Source of the DNA: Cryoendolithus antarcticus
Taxonomy: Eukaryota; Ascomycota; Dothideomycetes; Cladosporiales; Cladosporiaceae
Length of the DNA stretch: 64,000 nt
Reading direction: 5' to 3'
Assembly: GCA_002077065.1 (NCBI GenBank)
Contig: NAJO01000083.1
Span: 17,715 to 81,714 of the forward strand
Positions 11,450-22,637 of this stretch are shown here, in pieces. Position 1 is the stretch's first letter; the number at the start of each line of letters is the position of its first letter. A program made the position numbers and the translations under genes. The notes beneath the pieces are model-generated. The model searched no databases. It was not told the DNA's origin and worked only from the letters and a program-made list of their open reading frames with translations.

Positions 11450-12378
11450 CTTCGTAGTCGAAGAAGCGTCGACATCTGTGTCTGATCAGTCTGCCGTGTG
11501 TCCGATGCGCACATTCCCCGTATCGAAGCTCGTTTGCCAGGCGAGCATTCGTTTGATGCGTTCACCCTCGCGAGACGATGAATATGAGATGGGGGTACTC
11601 TGGGTAGCATACGATTTGGATTATCTGTCTTGGAAGCATGATCAAACTGCTCAACTTCTAGCGCTTGCCTTTCTAGTGCTACTTTGACAGCAGCATTCAC
11701 CGACAGCGCCGGCATGACTGCACATTCGGCGATTTGCTGGCTAATCGGTTGATGATCCTGCCGCGCATCTAGCGTCGCTCCGTTCTTCCGGATGGATGAA
11801 GGTTCGCATGCGCCGTGCTAGTGGCGGCTATCTGGTTTTTGATATCGCGCTTGAAGCCCGTATCCGCGAGGCTTCTATACCACTGTGTCCTGCGTTTCCC
11901 GAATACATGTCAGTGTCAGCTGATCAGAAACCAAGCATGCGCAAGAGGCGTGATTGTGTCAAACGGCGAGGGCCTGAATGTCATGCCAAGACCCGGCTGA
12001 CTAGCAGTTGACAGTACGGCAGCGATACTGAGGAACAGATTGCACAGCGACCATCAGAACTTTCAGAGATGCCCAGGACGTGGAGATGAGACTTGTGTGT
12101 CTCTGCTTGGTTGTGATGGTCTATGGAAGACACATCGTGAAGTGAAGGGGGTGCCACTGCCGCGTGCAGGTTACAGGGCTTCGGCGGCCGGAACCGTTGG
12201 TGCCGAGCGATCTCGAGCTTCTTCGAAGGTTCGCTCGGAGCATCATAGCACCGTATCTAGCAATATCTTGTTGACCGTCTTCTGGATAAAACTTCGTCGA
12301 CAAGCAGATCGCGGTATTGTTTATCAGTCTACTGCAGTGCCGTCACCCCTGATTTGAGCTTGCGGTGGAGCGCTAGCA
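11450..12378. other. Intergenic, divergent promoter region
   Basis: It contains 0.9 kb between the divergent starts of the Ssn3 gene and the sugar transporter gene. The short open frames look random. I see no RNA gene or repeat. Confidence 0.5.
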
Positions 12379-13956
12379 ATGACGGGCGGCAACGGCATCT
12401 TCAAAGACCTGACTCCAAGGTTCGTGTTCGTCTTGTTCATCTCGACCATCGGACCTCTCCTGTTCGGCTATCACTTGGCCGAGCTGAACGCGCCTCAAGA
12501 TGTGATCACTTGCGTACGGAAGTCGATAGGCACCTCTGCATGGACCCGCGTGAGGACCCACTTTCGGTCGAGGGAAGCAGAGAGCCTTCTCCCACAATGC
12601 ATACCGATGGACCCAGGGCAATTCGGGTTAGTGAGCTCGATATTCACTTTAGGTGGGCTCGTGGGAGCACTCATGGCAGGCCCAGTCAGTGCGAAGCAAG
12701 GTCGCTTGCGGGCAATGATTTTCAATACGAGCTTCTACGTTGTTGGTGCAGTGATTGAAGCTCTTGCGCCGAACCTCTCGACGATGGTGATTGGACGTGT
12801 AATTTCAGGATTAGGTGCGGGAGCTTCACTGGTAGTAGTACCCATCTGGATCAGCGAGACAGCGCCGCCGGGCGCGAAGGGGTTCTGGGGAGCAGGTACT
12901 CAGATCATGACGAACGTGGGGATTCTGATCGCGCAGGTGCTGGGGTTCTTCCTCAGCAGAGGTTCGCTGTGGAGATTCATCCTACTCGCGGCTGGGATGA
13001 TTGCATTCCTTCAGGCGATCGGTCTGCTCGTTGGTGGCCAAGAGAGTCCGAAGTGGCTGGCTGAGAATGGAAGGGGCCCAGAGGCGAAGCGTGCGCTGCG
13101 CAGACTACGCGGGCACACCGCAGACATTGACGAGGAGATTCATGGCTGGGGATCACACGACTCGGCACAAGATCTGGATGACGAGCGAGTAGCACTGATG
13201 GGAAGCGAGGATACAGGGGTGAACAAGCAGGGCGACAGTCTTGGTGATGCCTTGCAAGAAGGCCTTCACCAAGTCAAGTCTACCAGCAAAGCTGCGGCTC
13301 AGGATGCACTTGGTGTTTTTGCTGTTCTACAAGATGCGAACTCGCGGCCGGCCATAATCGCAGTTATGGGTGTGATGCTCGCCCAGCAGCTCTGTGGGAT
13401 CAACAGCATTGTCATGTACGGTGTCTCCTTACTAGCTGGCCTACTTGAGTCCAACTCTGCCCTCCTCAACATACTCGTTGCAGTGCTGAACATCTTCGTC
13501 ACGACAGCTGCGGCACCACTGCCAGACAAGATCGGTCGGAAGGCGTGTCTAATCATCAGCATAGCAGGCATGGGAACCAATTCGATACTGCTGGGAATCG
13601 GGATCATGAAGCAGATACCGCTGCTGTCGGCGATTGCGGTGCTGCTCTTCGTCGCATCGTTCGGCATTGGGCTGGGGCCTGTACCCTTCATCCTATCATC
13701 TGAGCTTGTAGGCCCAGAGGCAGTTGGCGCCACGCAATCCTGGGCTCTGGCAGCGAACTGGGTGAGCACGTTCGCCGTTGCACAGTTCTTCCCCTTGGTG
13801 AATGCGAACCTACCTGCGGGACACGTCTACTTCATATTCGCAGGCTTTGCGCTGTTCTTCGGAATCTTCGTCGCATGGCGAGTCCCTGAGACGAGAGGTA
13901 ATGGGAACGCTGATGAGGTGTGGGGGAGGGGGAAAGTCGTTGCTCGGCAAGACTGA
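12379..13956 (+). CDS. MFS sugar transporter (Vps73/GLUT-like)
   Basis: Twelve-helix sugar porter of the major facilitator superfamily, likely moving a monosaccharide across the plasma or vacuolar membrane. It is a single exon of 525 residues. The fold starts at once with helix 1 (FVFVLFISTIGPLLFGYHLAE). A segment with two Cys lies between helices 1 and 2. The family signatures GRVISGLGAG, PIWISETAPPGAKG, a QES-P motif after helix 6, QQLCGINSIVMYG (helix 7), DKIGRKAC (second-half RxGRR-type loop), GPVPFILSSELVGPEAVG (helix 10) and a terminal VPETRG are all visible. The central cytosolic loop (about 235-310) is acidic and Ser-rich. The arrangement resembles yeast Vps73/Ybr241c-type transporters more than hexose uptake carriers. 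Substrate and location are inference. Confidence 0.9.
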   Translation: MTGGNGIFKDLTPRFVFVLFISTIGPLLFGYHLAELNAPQDVITCVRKSIGTSAWTRVRTHFRSREAESLLPQCIPMDPGQFGLVSSIFTLGGLVGALMAGPVSAKQGRLRAMIFNTSFYVVGAVIEALAPNLSTMVIGRVISGLGAGASLVVVPIWISETAPPGAKGFWGAGTQIMTNVGILIAQVLGFFLSRGSLWRFILLAAGMIAFLQAIGLLVGGQESPKWLAENGRGPEAKRALRRLRGHTADIDEEIHGWGSHDSAQDLDDERVALMGSEDTGVNKQGDSLGDALQEGLHQVKSTSKAAAQDALGVFAVLQDANSRPAIIAVMGVMLAQQLCGINSIVMYGVSLLAGLLESNSALLNILVAVLNIFVTTAAAPLPDKIGRKACLIISIAGMGTNSILLGIGIMKQIPLLSAIAVLLFVASFGIGLGPVPFILSSELVGPEAVGATQSWALAANWVSTFAVAQFFPLVNANLPAGHVYFIFAGFALFFGIFVAWRVPETRGNGNADEVWGRGKVVARQD

Positions 13957-14253
13957 GCCTTGTATTCAGCGATAGCATCTACGACATGACGGCAATAGCG
14001 AGTGGCAGCCTGATGCAACAGATTCGTGCTGCTATCATCCAGTTGTGTTCCTCAGGTCTTAATATACAAATGGTGAAGATGCTGTGCCTGTCAAACGTGA
14101 CGCCGAGCGTGGTTGACGTCGGGGCTTGGTGAGTTACTGCTGTCCGCGTCATATGTTCAATCTTGGCATTTTGAACTTTTGACATGTGAACCCTTCGTCG
14201 ATCCAAACGGTTACAGATAATAAAGTCCCGCGCATACAAGACCGGCTTCCGCC

Positions 14254-14973
14254 ATGCCACACATAACAACCTCCCCTCTCCAACGAGCAGACGGCTCAGC
14301 GACCTTCACATCAAACCTTTACAGCATCCTGGCCGGCGTCAACGGCCCAGTCGAAGTCCAACGCCGCGATGAGCTCCCCGAAGAAGCCTACATCGAAGTC
14401 AACATCCGCCCCGGCTCGGGCGTAGGCACACCCCGCGAGCGACACCTCGAAAGCATTGTGGCATCAGTCTTACACAGTGTCATATTAGTGCACCTGCATC
14501 CGCGAATGCTCATACAAGTCACACTACAAGTGCTGCAAGAGCCGAGTGAGAAATTGATGAAGGGGAGGGGAGAAGTGGCTTTGTTGCCGAGTCTGCTGAA
14601 CGCTGCGTTCCTGGCGCTGGTGGATGGGGGGATACCTCTGGAGACTACGATGAGCGCTGTGCTTGTTGCTGTGGATGCGACGAGCGGGGTGGTGACAGAG
14701 CCTTCGATTAAGGAGCTGCTCGCTTGTAAAAGCGTGCATGCGCTGGCGTACGATATGCAGGGAGATTTGCTGCTGGATCAGTCTACTGGCGTGTTTGACA
14801 TGGCCACTTGGGAGAATGTGGCAGATTTAGCTTCCCAGCGATGCAAATCTGCAATCACCGGCAGCCAAGACATAGACGAGATGCGAGACGAAGAGCAGTA
14901 TGCGGAGCCCTGGTTACGCAACACCCTGGAGAAGAAGGTACGGGCTGCCAATGCCTGGCGAGAGCAGACATGA
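14254..14973 (+). CDS. RRP46: Exosome ring subunit Rrp46 (RNase PH fold)
   Basis: Structural subunit of the nine-protein ring of the RNA exosome, which feeds RNA to Rrp44 and Rrp6 for 3'-5' decay and processing. It is a single exon of 239 residues, the usual size. The RNase PH fold is recognisable from LQRADGSATF at the start, GPVEVQRRDELPEEAYIEV, the PRERHLESIV helix and the core LLPSLLNAAFLALVDGGIPL, followed by the MSAVLVAV strand. The phosphorolytic active-site residues of bacterial RNase PH are not apparent, as expected for a eukaryotic ring subunit. A short acidic insert (about 205-220) precedes the C-terminal helix. The neighbours are unrelated. Confidence 0.9.
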   Translation: MPHITTSPLQRADGSATFTSNLYSILAGVNGPVEVQRRDELPEEAYIEVNIRPGSGVGTPRERHLESIVASVLHSVILVHLHPRMLIQVTLQVLQEPSEKLMKGRGEVALLPSLLNAAFLALVDGGIPLETTMSAVLVAVDATSGVVTEPSIKELLACKSVHALAYDMQGDLLLDQSTGVFDMATWENVADLASQRCKSAITGSQDIDEMRDEEQYAEPWLRNTLEKKVRAANAWREQT

Positions 14974-15588
14974 CAGGGTTCACGGCGATGCTGCAATGAT
15001 CGTCCGAGGGGCAATGGGCGACCATCAGCTCGCTCCGAACCATCGATCCCCGGAATCAGCGCACCTACTCACTGATGCGGAGCATACTGACAGCGATGCG
15101 ATGTGGCCTCGCAAGCAATTACTCAGGTCGCAGCCGCGCCCGGAGAACTTCGACTCGCTTCGGCCAATATGGGTGTCTGCTACTAGCCAGGTTGTGCTGC
15201 AGCACCGCAAGCTGTTCAACGCGGCTTTGCTGGTACTGCTAGTCGTCCGTCATGCTCCGAGAAGATTGAGATCGAGCTCGCACTAGAAATGACCCCTTCG
15301 AGTCGGCACGTAGCCACCCAGCATGGCCCTGGAACTTGATACTGAGATGTTACATCATGCAATTCTCATGCGGAGGCTATAGGCGTGGTGCAGTGGGTGT
15401 GGCAAAGGCAGGTAGCTATACATATGAGGTGAAGTCCTCTTAAGCTTATCCTTCATTGCTCCTGCCTCAAGTATACCTGCCGCACTCTACGATCCTAATC
15501 ATCGTTTCTCACTTCTCTTCCTCTCTTGAGACCTTCGAAAAACTCTTGGCGGTCAAAGAAGACTGAATGTGCTTCACTGATACTTATC
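14974..15588. other. Intergenic
   Basis: These 615 bp lie between two plus-strand genes. The part just before 15589 is pyrimidine-rich (about 15470-15535), a usual fungal leader composition. I see no further gene. Confidence 0.5.
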
Positions 15589-17342
15589 ATGTCTTCCTCG
15601 AACAAGAACGCATCCATCCAAGCTTTCTTTCAGCCCACTCCATCGACCTCACGAGTCAAGCCAATTCACGACCCGGCTCACAGCACAGAGACTGTCGGCG
15701 ATGGCTTCACGGCGAACGAATTACAGACTGCTCTCAAGCCAGCACTCAGCTCACCAAGAGATACATGGCACCCAGCAGCCGAGTACGCCGAGTGCGAAAT
15801 CCGCGACCTACAGCCCGGCCCTCGAGCTGTGACATTCATGGGTCGAGTGGCGAACATCTTTGATGTCGGCGTGGGTACTGGGAAGACGCCAAAGAGCGCC
15901 AAGGGCTGTGTAAAGCTCTGCGTCAAGGACGAGCGGGCTGCTGTCACCGTCAGAGTCTGGTGGGCTGACGAGGCGAGGTATCTTGCTGGTCTGGGCAAGG
16001 TGAGGCTGGGTGCGCTTGTAAGCGTGTGGACGAACCACAGTAGGTACTAAGATGACAGTTACTTCTCTTAGTACCCGAGCTAACACGTGCACAGTCTCCA
16101 ATGGCGAGGCGGGCAATCTTTCAAGTATGGCGGCGCCACTGTTCGCCTCGCTCTTCCCCGAACGAGATCGCAGTTGTCATCTTATGATCCACTCGCGTAG
16201 TGATGATGGGATCATGCTGAAGCGTCCCTTGGGACACTCCGATAGCAGACCATTGACTGGGCTCATGACGTTGCAGAACTTCATCGATGGAGGCTATGAT
16301 GTGATTGATGCGAAGATACTCGTCGTCGTCAAGAGCTTGGGCATGAGGAAGAAAAGTACTCACTATTCCAGTCTCCACGTGTAAGACTCAACTAATACGT
16401 CGCAGTCGAACGCAAAGACACTTCAGTGGTCGAGAACATGAACATCGTCGTCCACGACGACACTGCTGAAGCTAACCTTGGTCTCTGGGGGACCGTCTGC
16501 TGCTCACCTGGCACAACGCTCAGCGTAGCACCAGCGGAAGGAGTCGCTGCGGACACATTGAACCCGAATCCAGATGCGGCGAAGGCTGCGGAGCCGTGGA
16601 AGCCAGGCGAGACTGTACTGCTTCTGCAAGCACCAGGCTTCAAGCTAGGCAGGTTCACCTACCTGAATCTCACATCCACTACACTGGTTGATGTCGATCC
16701 GGCGATGAAAGATGCTGTCTGGCTTCGCAACTGGGCACTGCGTCAGAAGTGCCGTGAGGCCGTAAACCCGCCCTTTCCCAGAGGTGTCCTTGATCTTGAG
16801 CTTCTGGAGCACAGCCCACTGCGATGTCGGTACAGTCTCGCAGATCTTGACGATTTCGCCCGCGCCGCACCAGGGGAGACCTTCCAAGGCTACTTGAGTG
16901 TGATAGTCATGGAGGTACGCTTGTTCGAGAACTACAAGCGCCAGATGCTGTTTGCTGGAGAGTGCTGCTGCATGCCACTGTACGCGAATGCACTCGCAGC
17001 AACTTGCAAAGAATGTGACAAGAGCGTGAACTTGAGACTGAACCCCAAGCTCGTGAGTGCCATCACTGCCGCAACATGATTCATCACTGACAGGTGCCGA
17101 AGCTTAACCAAGTGATCGACGAGACAGGAGCAGTCAGCGGCGGCAAGCTATTGCTCAGTGATCAGGCCTGGACTGAGCTCCTCGGCCGGATTCCTGCGCA
17201 GCTTCTGCAGATGAGTTGCGGGCAGATCAAGTACCTCGCTGATCGCATCCTCTTCGGCCGACTGACATTAGTATTCGGGTGGACTGGTGACGAGAGCAAG
17301 GCTGGAGGGCGGATTTGTGTGATGGGGGTCCGCCCAGGGTGA
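15589..17342 (+). CDS. MEIOB/RPA1-like OB-fold single-strand DNA-binding protein
   Basis: Predicted nuclear ssDNA-binding protein with three OB folds, related to RPA1 and most like the meiotic recombination factor MEIOB. Exons are 15589-16039, 16095-16355, 16406-17052 and 17094-17342 (535 residues). All junctions restore frame. A PCNA-box-like NASIQAFF lies at the extreme N-terminus, with Asn in place of the usual Gln. OB1 covers about 75-150 (VKLCVKDERAAVTVRVWWADE). OB2 covers about 215-355: VIDAKILVVVKSLG, then NIVVHDDTAEANLGLWG, WKPGETVLLL, and the MEIOB-like link LVDVDPAMKDAVWLRNW. The third OB has a zinc-knuckle-like CCC...CKEC followed by VIDETGAV and the RPA-type helix WTELLGRIPAQLLQM. 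Only one clean C-x2-C pair is seen, so zinc binding is unproven. Intron 3 (41 nt) is unusually short. The alternative is a diverged RPA1 paralogue without a meiotic role. Confidence 0.78.
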
Positions 17343-17811
17343 GTCCTGGAAGTGAGCGAGAGCATGAGGAGAACAACTTTCGATCTGAGGTCGCCATATT
17401 CGCTGAATGTAGCTTGAAAGTAGCCTTCATCATTGCTTTTCTCACTCATCTCCTCTATTGCACTCGACTCTTTCATAGACGCAGCTCTCTGTGTGCCTGG
17501 TCGAGTGCATGTACTTGCTCCTGCCACTGGCCGTCGAAAAGTCTTGGCTTGTTTACATGGCCCGTGCTTTCTCGAAGCGGGCTTTCGCAGCTTCCACCCA
17601 TGCACGCATCACTATCTCGACATCGCATATGCGCAACCCACCACCCGTCATCATTCTTATTGCACGCGACATTACGCGTCGTTCGAAATCAGCTGTGTAC
17701 TGGACTACGCGTTGAATCTCAAATACTCTCACAGCACGCGCGAGAGCCGGCCATTGACGTAACTTCGCCGATTGCGCAGCAACACCCTGGGGATCTTCTG
17801 GCAGGATAGCA
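17343..17811. other. Intergenic
   Basis: This 469-bp stretch precedes the Dsn1 gene. A minus-strand frame (17553-18002) crosses it but overlaps the Dsn1 start and has no family resemblance. I see nothing else. Confidence 0.5.
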
Positions 17812-19568
17812 ATGTCCATGGTGGTCACGCGCTCGCCGCTTACGACAATTGCGATGAATGGTGGATCACACGCGCCAAAGCGACGGAGCGCGCGACTGAG
17901 CGCCGAAGGAGTAGATGAGAATGGATCGAGCGAACCGCCAGCGAAGAAGGTAAAGGTCAATGGCGCGGCGGATGAGGGGGGCGAGGGGACGGCAGTGGGC
18001 AAGAAGCGGAGTCGAAAGAAAGTCTACGATCAAGATGAAGACGGATTTGTATTCACCAAGGGGAAGAAGGCGAAGGCTGTCAAGGAGCCGGTGGTGCGGA
18101 ACTCGACGGCTGAGGAGGTGACTGTGAGCCTTGGAACAGCGCCCGCGACTGCAAATGGGACAGAACACGCCAAGTCACAGCCGCCAGCAGCAGAACCGGA
18201 ACCTGTCGCGGCTGCAGCGCCGAAGCCAGCACCCAAGAAAGTACGGCGTGGCCTACCAGCAACGCCAGAACGAGAAGCCGCCTCGAAGAACACATTCCGC
18301 AAAAGCAGGCGCCTTTCAGATGAAGGAGATGCTTCATCGCCACACAAGGCAGCACACGCACGATCGCACGCGAAGCATGACCGTTCGCCTAGTCCAGCCT
18401 TTCGACCTGTCACAGTTGAGAAAAAGCGGCGGAAGCTGGCTGAACGAGCGGAGGAGGAAGAGAAGACGACGCGCATTGCACTCCCATTCGCAGACACTCC
18501 GATCATCACGCGGAACAAGGACATGCGAAAGGCTGGCGGGGAAACGAGCAGGCGAAGTAGCTCGGGTATGCGCGGGAAGCGCGTGAGCAGCTTGCTCGAC
18601 GAAGGGAGAGGAAATGGTGAGTGGTCATGTATCGGCGGGGAGGGCAGGGCAAGCTGGAAACGAAGACTGACATGTACAATAGCACTGCCTCACGCCGAAG
18701 TAGCGACGACCGAGTTCTACAAGCACATCTCCGCAGATCTTACAGAGCCTCGTCGCATGCGTGTGCTTCTTGGGTGGTGCGGCAGCCGAGCACTGCCTCC
18801 GAAGCCCGAAGCACCGAAAGACAAATCGACAGAAGCGCAGGCAGAGTTCCAGGCATTACAATCGGCTCGGGTCATCCAAGAGGAATTATCGCTGGATCTC
18901 GTCTCGAATGGCACACTCAGTGACTGGTTCTCGAGAGACGAAAACTCTGAATTACCACTGGTACCACTGCGCAAGAAGCCCAATCCGAGGAACGTGGCGA
19001 ATGCGGCGAAGGCGGAAGAGCTGGAACACGAGCTTGAAAGGTATGCATCGTTGATCAAATGCTGCTTTGATGAACTTACTGACTGTAGTGCAGACTTAGG
19101 AAGGAGCGAAATGCCTGGGACAGCCTCATAGCCTCTGCAGTAAAGCAGACGAACCCACGAGATCCTCAATCTTCGCCATCTAACACGCCGAAGGCCAGCA
19201 ATGTAGCTGAAAGCGGCATCTTCTCGCCCATCAACGCAGACTTGATAGATAGTCCCGATCGTGCGGTACTAGCACAACTACAGCAATCCGACTCGACCAC
19301 AGCACACGACGCCCTTCAAAAGCGCCTGCAGAACGTCTCCGCCAACCTCGAGTTCAGCATCGACTGCTTCGCCGAGAATGTACATGCTCTGTCCTCATCA
19401 CGATCCACGGCCGAGAGCCTAGCTGAGCGCAATCTGAAGGAGGCGGCGGAGGTACTCGAGGGCAGAGAGAATACTCGACGAGCGGCTGGTGCTGTGAATG
19501 GAGTGCCTCAGCCGTCAGCTATGGATGCACTGAGAGGTCTGGCTCGGGTGCTGAACGGGAGGCGATGA
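17812..19568 (+). CDS. DSN1: Kinetochore MIS12 complex subunit Dsn1/Mis13
   Basis: Subunit of the MIS12/MIND complex that links CENP-C and CENP-T at the inner kinetochore to Ndc80. Exons are 17812-18616, 18683-19040 and 19094-19568, coding about 545 residues. The N-terminal third is basic and disordered. The conserved core starts near residue 220 with ALPFADTPIITRNKDMRK, followed by SRRSSSGMRGKRVSSLL and, across intron 1, ALPHAEVATTEFYKHI with EPRRMRVLLGWCGSRAL. The RRSSS/KRVSS cluster matches the place where Aurora B (Ipl1) phosphorylation relieves Dsn1 autoinhibition in yeast and animals. That the site works the same way here is inference. Charged helices (EELEHELERLRKERNAW across intron 2) form the coiled coil, and the C-terminal part has FSIDCFAENVHALSSSR. 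The divergent N-terminus is normal for this family. Confidence 0.9.
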
Positions 19569-20639
19569 GGTGACATGCTCGCTGTGGAGATAGCTACGCA
19601 GGGTGACGATCATGTAGATAGGACGACCAATGCTGGCATGACCATCTTAACGCTTTGTGCTCTGCATGACAACCTGATCCACCGCATTATCTTTGCGCCC
19701 ACCTCACCTCCGCCTCCCACCACAGCCACTGTAGCTGCCCCACCGTCGTTGCCGAGTTCACTTCTGACCGCTGACTTGCTAATCTGCTTCGGCGTTTGAG
19801 AGCATCGGCAAGCACCCCGGCCGGCCCTCCAGACCTCGCTTCCCCCTACATGCGGCTGTCTACATGTGACATGTCCAAGGGTGCAGCAGACAGCCAAGCT
19901 ACCTAAGCTTTCCACTCGGCTCGACCTCAATCTTTACTACCATGCGATCGATCCGGATACCGACAGTCCAATCGCGGCCCCACGACACCACAATATCCTA
20001 GGACTGCTGTAGATATTCATGCATTCCTAGAATCAAAGGATGATCTGCTCAAGGCTCTACGCACTTGATTTGTGGAACATCACGATTATCAAGAACCGGC
20101 AGAATGCATTCTCGGCTGACAGACGTCCCCCGCAAAAGAACGGCAGCTGCCACCTTCCACGCATGGTGTTGTGCATGGACAGGGCTGCGATTAGGGCTGC
20201 GACATTTCAGCTCGTACCCGATCGGCTTTCGCGAGAATCAGTGGTCTAAGCAGTCGAAGAATGGTACAGGCTTGGAGAGGGGCCTTGTAAAAGGCGAAAC
20301 CACTATGCTGAGCCTCTAAGAACCAGATGTCTGGAAGTACCCTATCATCATCATGGCAGCTACTGTAGCAGCCGTACTTACAGCATGAACATGAGGCTCC
20401 CTTGACAGCAAAGCCCGATGCTGCAGCCAAGACAGGCCACGGCGATTCCTCCACCAACGGCAGTTCCGTCGGTCATGGAAGCTGGGGCAATGGACTACAG
20501 TCCGGGGTAGACGACACTGTATATATCCTGGACACCACGAGGGCGTTCGAACAATGAGCTCGGGAGCCTCTGGACCTCCCTGAATGTTCACTAGGAACAA
20601 CGTCCTGGATTTGACCTTGCAACCAAGTGGCTTGTCAAG
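19569..20639. other. Intergenic
   Basis: This is about 1.07 kb between two plus-strand genes. Frames reach about 118 codons on the minus strand, none recognisable. No repeat or RNA gene is seen. Confidence 0.5.
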
Positions 20640-22637
20640 ATGGGTATCGGATTCTTGAAGTTCATCGTTCACAATGATGCTATCAAGTCGGATCCTGAGG
20701 AGATCTATGGATGGCGAGTCTATGCCTTAGCATGCTCGGTACGTGTCACTTGAGGAATTCGAAGATCTGGCACAACCTTCAGTCGCTGACAATAAGCTCA
20801 GGCATGCTTCGGTGGGATGCTTTTTGGGATGGATAGCGGGATCATCGGAGGGGTGTTGACTCTCACGCAGTTCAAGGAGTTAGTCCTTGATAATACACTA
20901 CATTTTCTGGAGCATTCCCTTGACGAGAAGCAGGACCTACGGCCTCTCCAAGCTGATCGGCGTCCCACTGGCTGACTTGACAGCGAACATTGTGACAACG
21001 CTTCAGTGCGGTTGCTTCGTCGGAGCCCTATCCGCTGGCTTCTTCGCCGACAGGTATGGCCGCCGTCTAAGCTTAATGGCTGCCGCGATCTTCGCCATCG
21101 TCGGCACGATCATGCAAGCTGCTGCTTCCGGCGAGATCGCAGTGATCTATGTTGGGCGCTTCATCGCAGGTCTTGGTGTCGGCGCGGCCTCCATGGTCAC
21201 GCCCCTCTATGGTATGCTGTTGTATTCCTACCCAGCTCGGTCATCGCTGACGAGATGCAGTTTCTGAGAACGCTCCTCGTGCCATCCGAGGTGCCTTGAC
21301 GGGCATATACCAGCTGTTCATTACTGCCGGTATCATGCTTGCATTCTGGAGTAGGTCGATCAATATTGTAGGGACACGGCGCTGAGCTGACATATCACCC
21401 CAGTCAACTATGGATCTGCCCTTCACATCTCTGGCCCAGCCATCTATATCGTCCCTCTGGCTATGCAAGGTCTCCCAGCCTTATGCATGTTTGTCTGCAT
21501 GTTCTTCTGCCACGAGTCGCCTCGATGGCTGGCACGTAAAGACCGCTGGGACGAAGCGAGCAGTATCCTTTCGCTAGTCCGCGCCTTGCCGCCTACACAT
21601 CCTTACGTTGCTGAAGAACTTACTGAGATTCAAGAGCAGTTGGAGCATGAGCGCAGACTGATTGGCAACGCTACCTTTAAGGTCTTGATGAAGGAGATGT
21701 GGACCATACCTGGGAATAGGAAGCGAGCACTGCTCTCGATTGGCTTGATGATATGCCAACAGATGACGGGAACGAATGCTATGTATGTGGCAAGCCTATC
21801 ATAGCCTCTTTTTTTCGCGAGCTACAGCTGACTGTCAAAAGCAACTACTACGCTCCTCAGATCTTCAAGAATCTGGGGCTCAACGGCACAGAGTCAGGCC
21901 TCTTCGCCACAGGGATCTACGGTGTCGTCAAGATGGTCATGTGCGCCTGCTTCTTGGTGTTCGCAGCCGACTCTCTCGGCCGCAGACGATCACTCCTCTG
22001 GACGTCAATCGCAATGGGCTCAGCCATGCTCTACGTCGCCATCTTTGTCCGGGTTGCACCACCCAAGGCTGGCACACCAGTCAGCCCAGCCGGTTACGTT
22101 GCGCTGGTGTGCATCTATCTCTTCGCGAGTTTTTTCCAGTGGGGATGGGGTCCGGTAGGAATCGAACGCATTGGTATTGATATTGTCTGAGTGAGCCGGC
22201 TAACCAACCCTCTCCTAGGTATGCTGGATCTACGTCTCTGAGATTCCGACGGCTCGTTTGCGTGGCCTGAACGTTGCTCTCGCGGCAGCGACGCAATGGC
22301 TATTCAATCTGGTCATTGCTCGTGCTGTACCCAACATGCTTACCACTATGGGTAATGCTGGATACGGCGCCTTCCTGTTCTTCGCTTGCGCCTGCTACAG
22401 CATGTTCCTCTTTGTGTGGTTTCTCGTACCAGAGACGAAGGTAAGCTACAACGTCCCTTCCAATAAAGTGAACACAATTGCTAATACTATACACAGGGTA
22501 TGGCGCTTGAGCGAATGGATGATCTCTTCGGCGTTACCGAACTGGTCAAGAAGCTCGAGGACGAAGAGAGTGTGCATGAGGGGAGGGACGAGAAGAACAG
22601 CTCGGCGCAACAGCTTGAGATCAGCCCTGCGAAGTAA
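20640..22637 (+). CDS. MFS sugar/quinate-type transporter, eight exons
   Basis: Plasma-membrane sugar porter of the fungal hexose/quinate transporter type. Exons are 20640-20738, 20802-20878, 20934-21211, 21261-21350, 21404-21782, 21842-22154, 22219-22440 and 22497-22637. They sum to 532 residues with frame kept at all seven junctions. Visible signatures are [14 protein letters not shown] (helix 1), [13 protein letters not shown] (loop 2-3), [21 protein letters not shown], then [15 protein letters not shown] (the PESP-type loop), [11 protein letters not shown] after helix 6, [22 protein letters not shown] (helix 7, the sugar-site QQ and NYYAP), DSLGRRRSL, then [19 protein letters not shown] (helix 10) and VPETKG. 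The cytosolic tail is short and charged. The head-to-tail position 1 kb upstream of a cellobiohydrolase suggests cellodextrin or glucose uptake, which is inference. Seven introns set it apart from the intronless transporter at 12.4 kb. Confidence 0.9.

Noticed and set aside
17553..18002. 149-codon minus-strand frame overlapping the Dsn1 start
   Set aside because: The Dsn1 frame is conserved in type and spliced consistently, while this one has no recognisable feature.
22155..22218. GGAATCGAAC in an intron, resembling a reversed tRNA B box
   Set aside because: No A box, stems or Pol III terminator at the right distances on the minus strand; it lies in intron 6 of the transporter.
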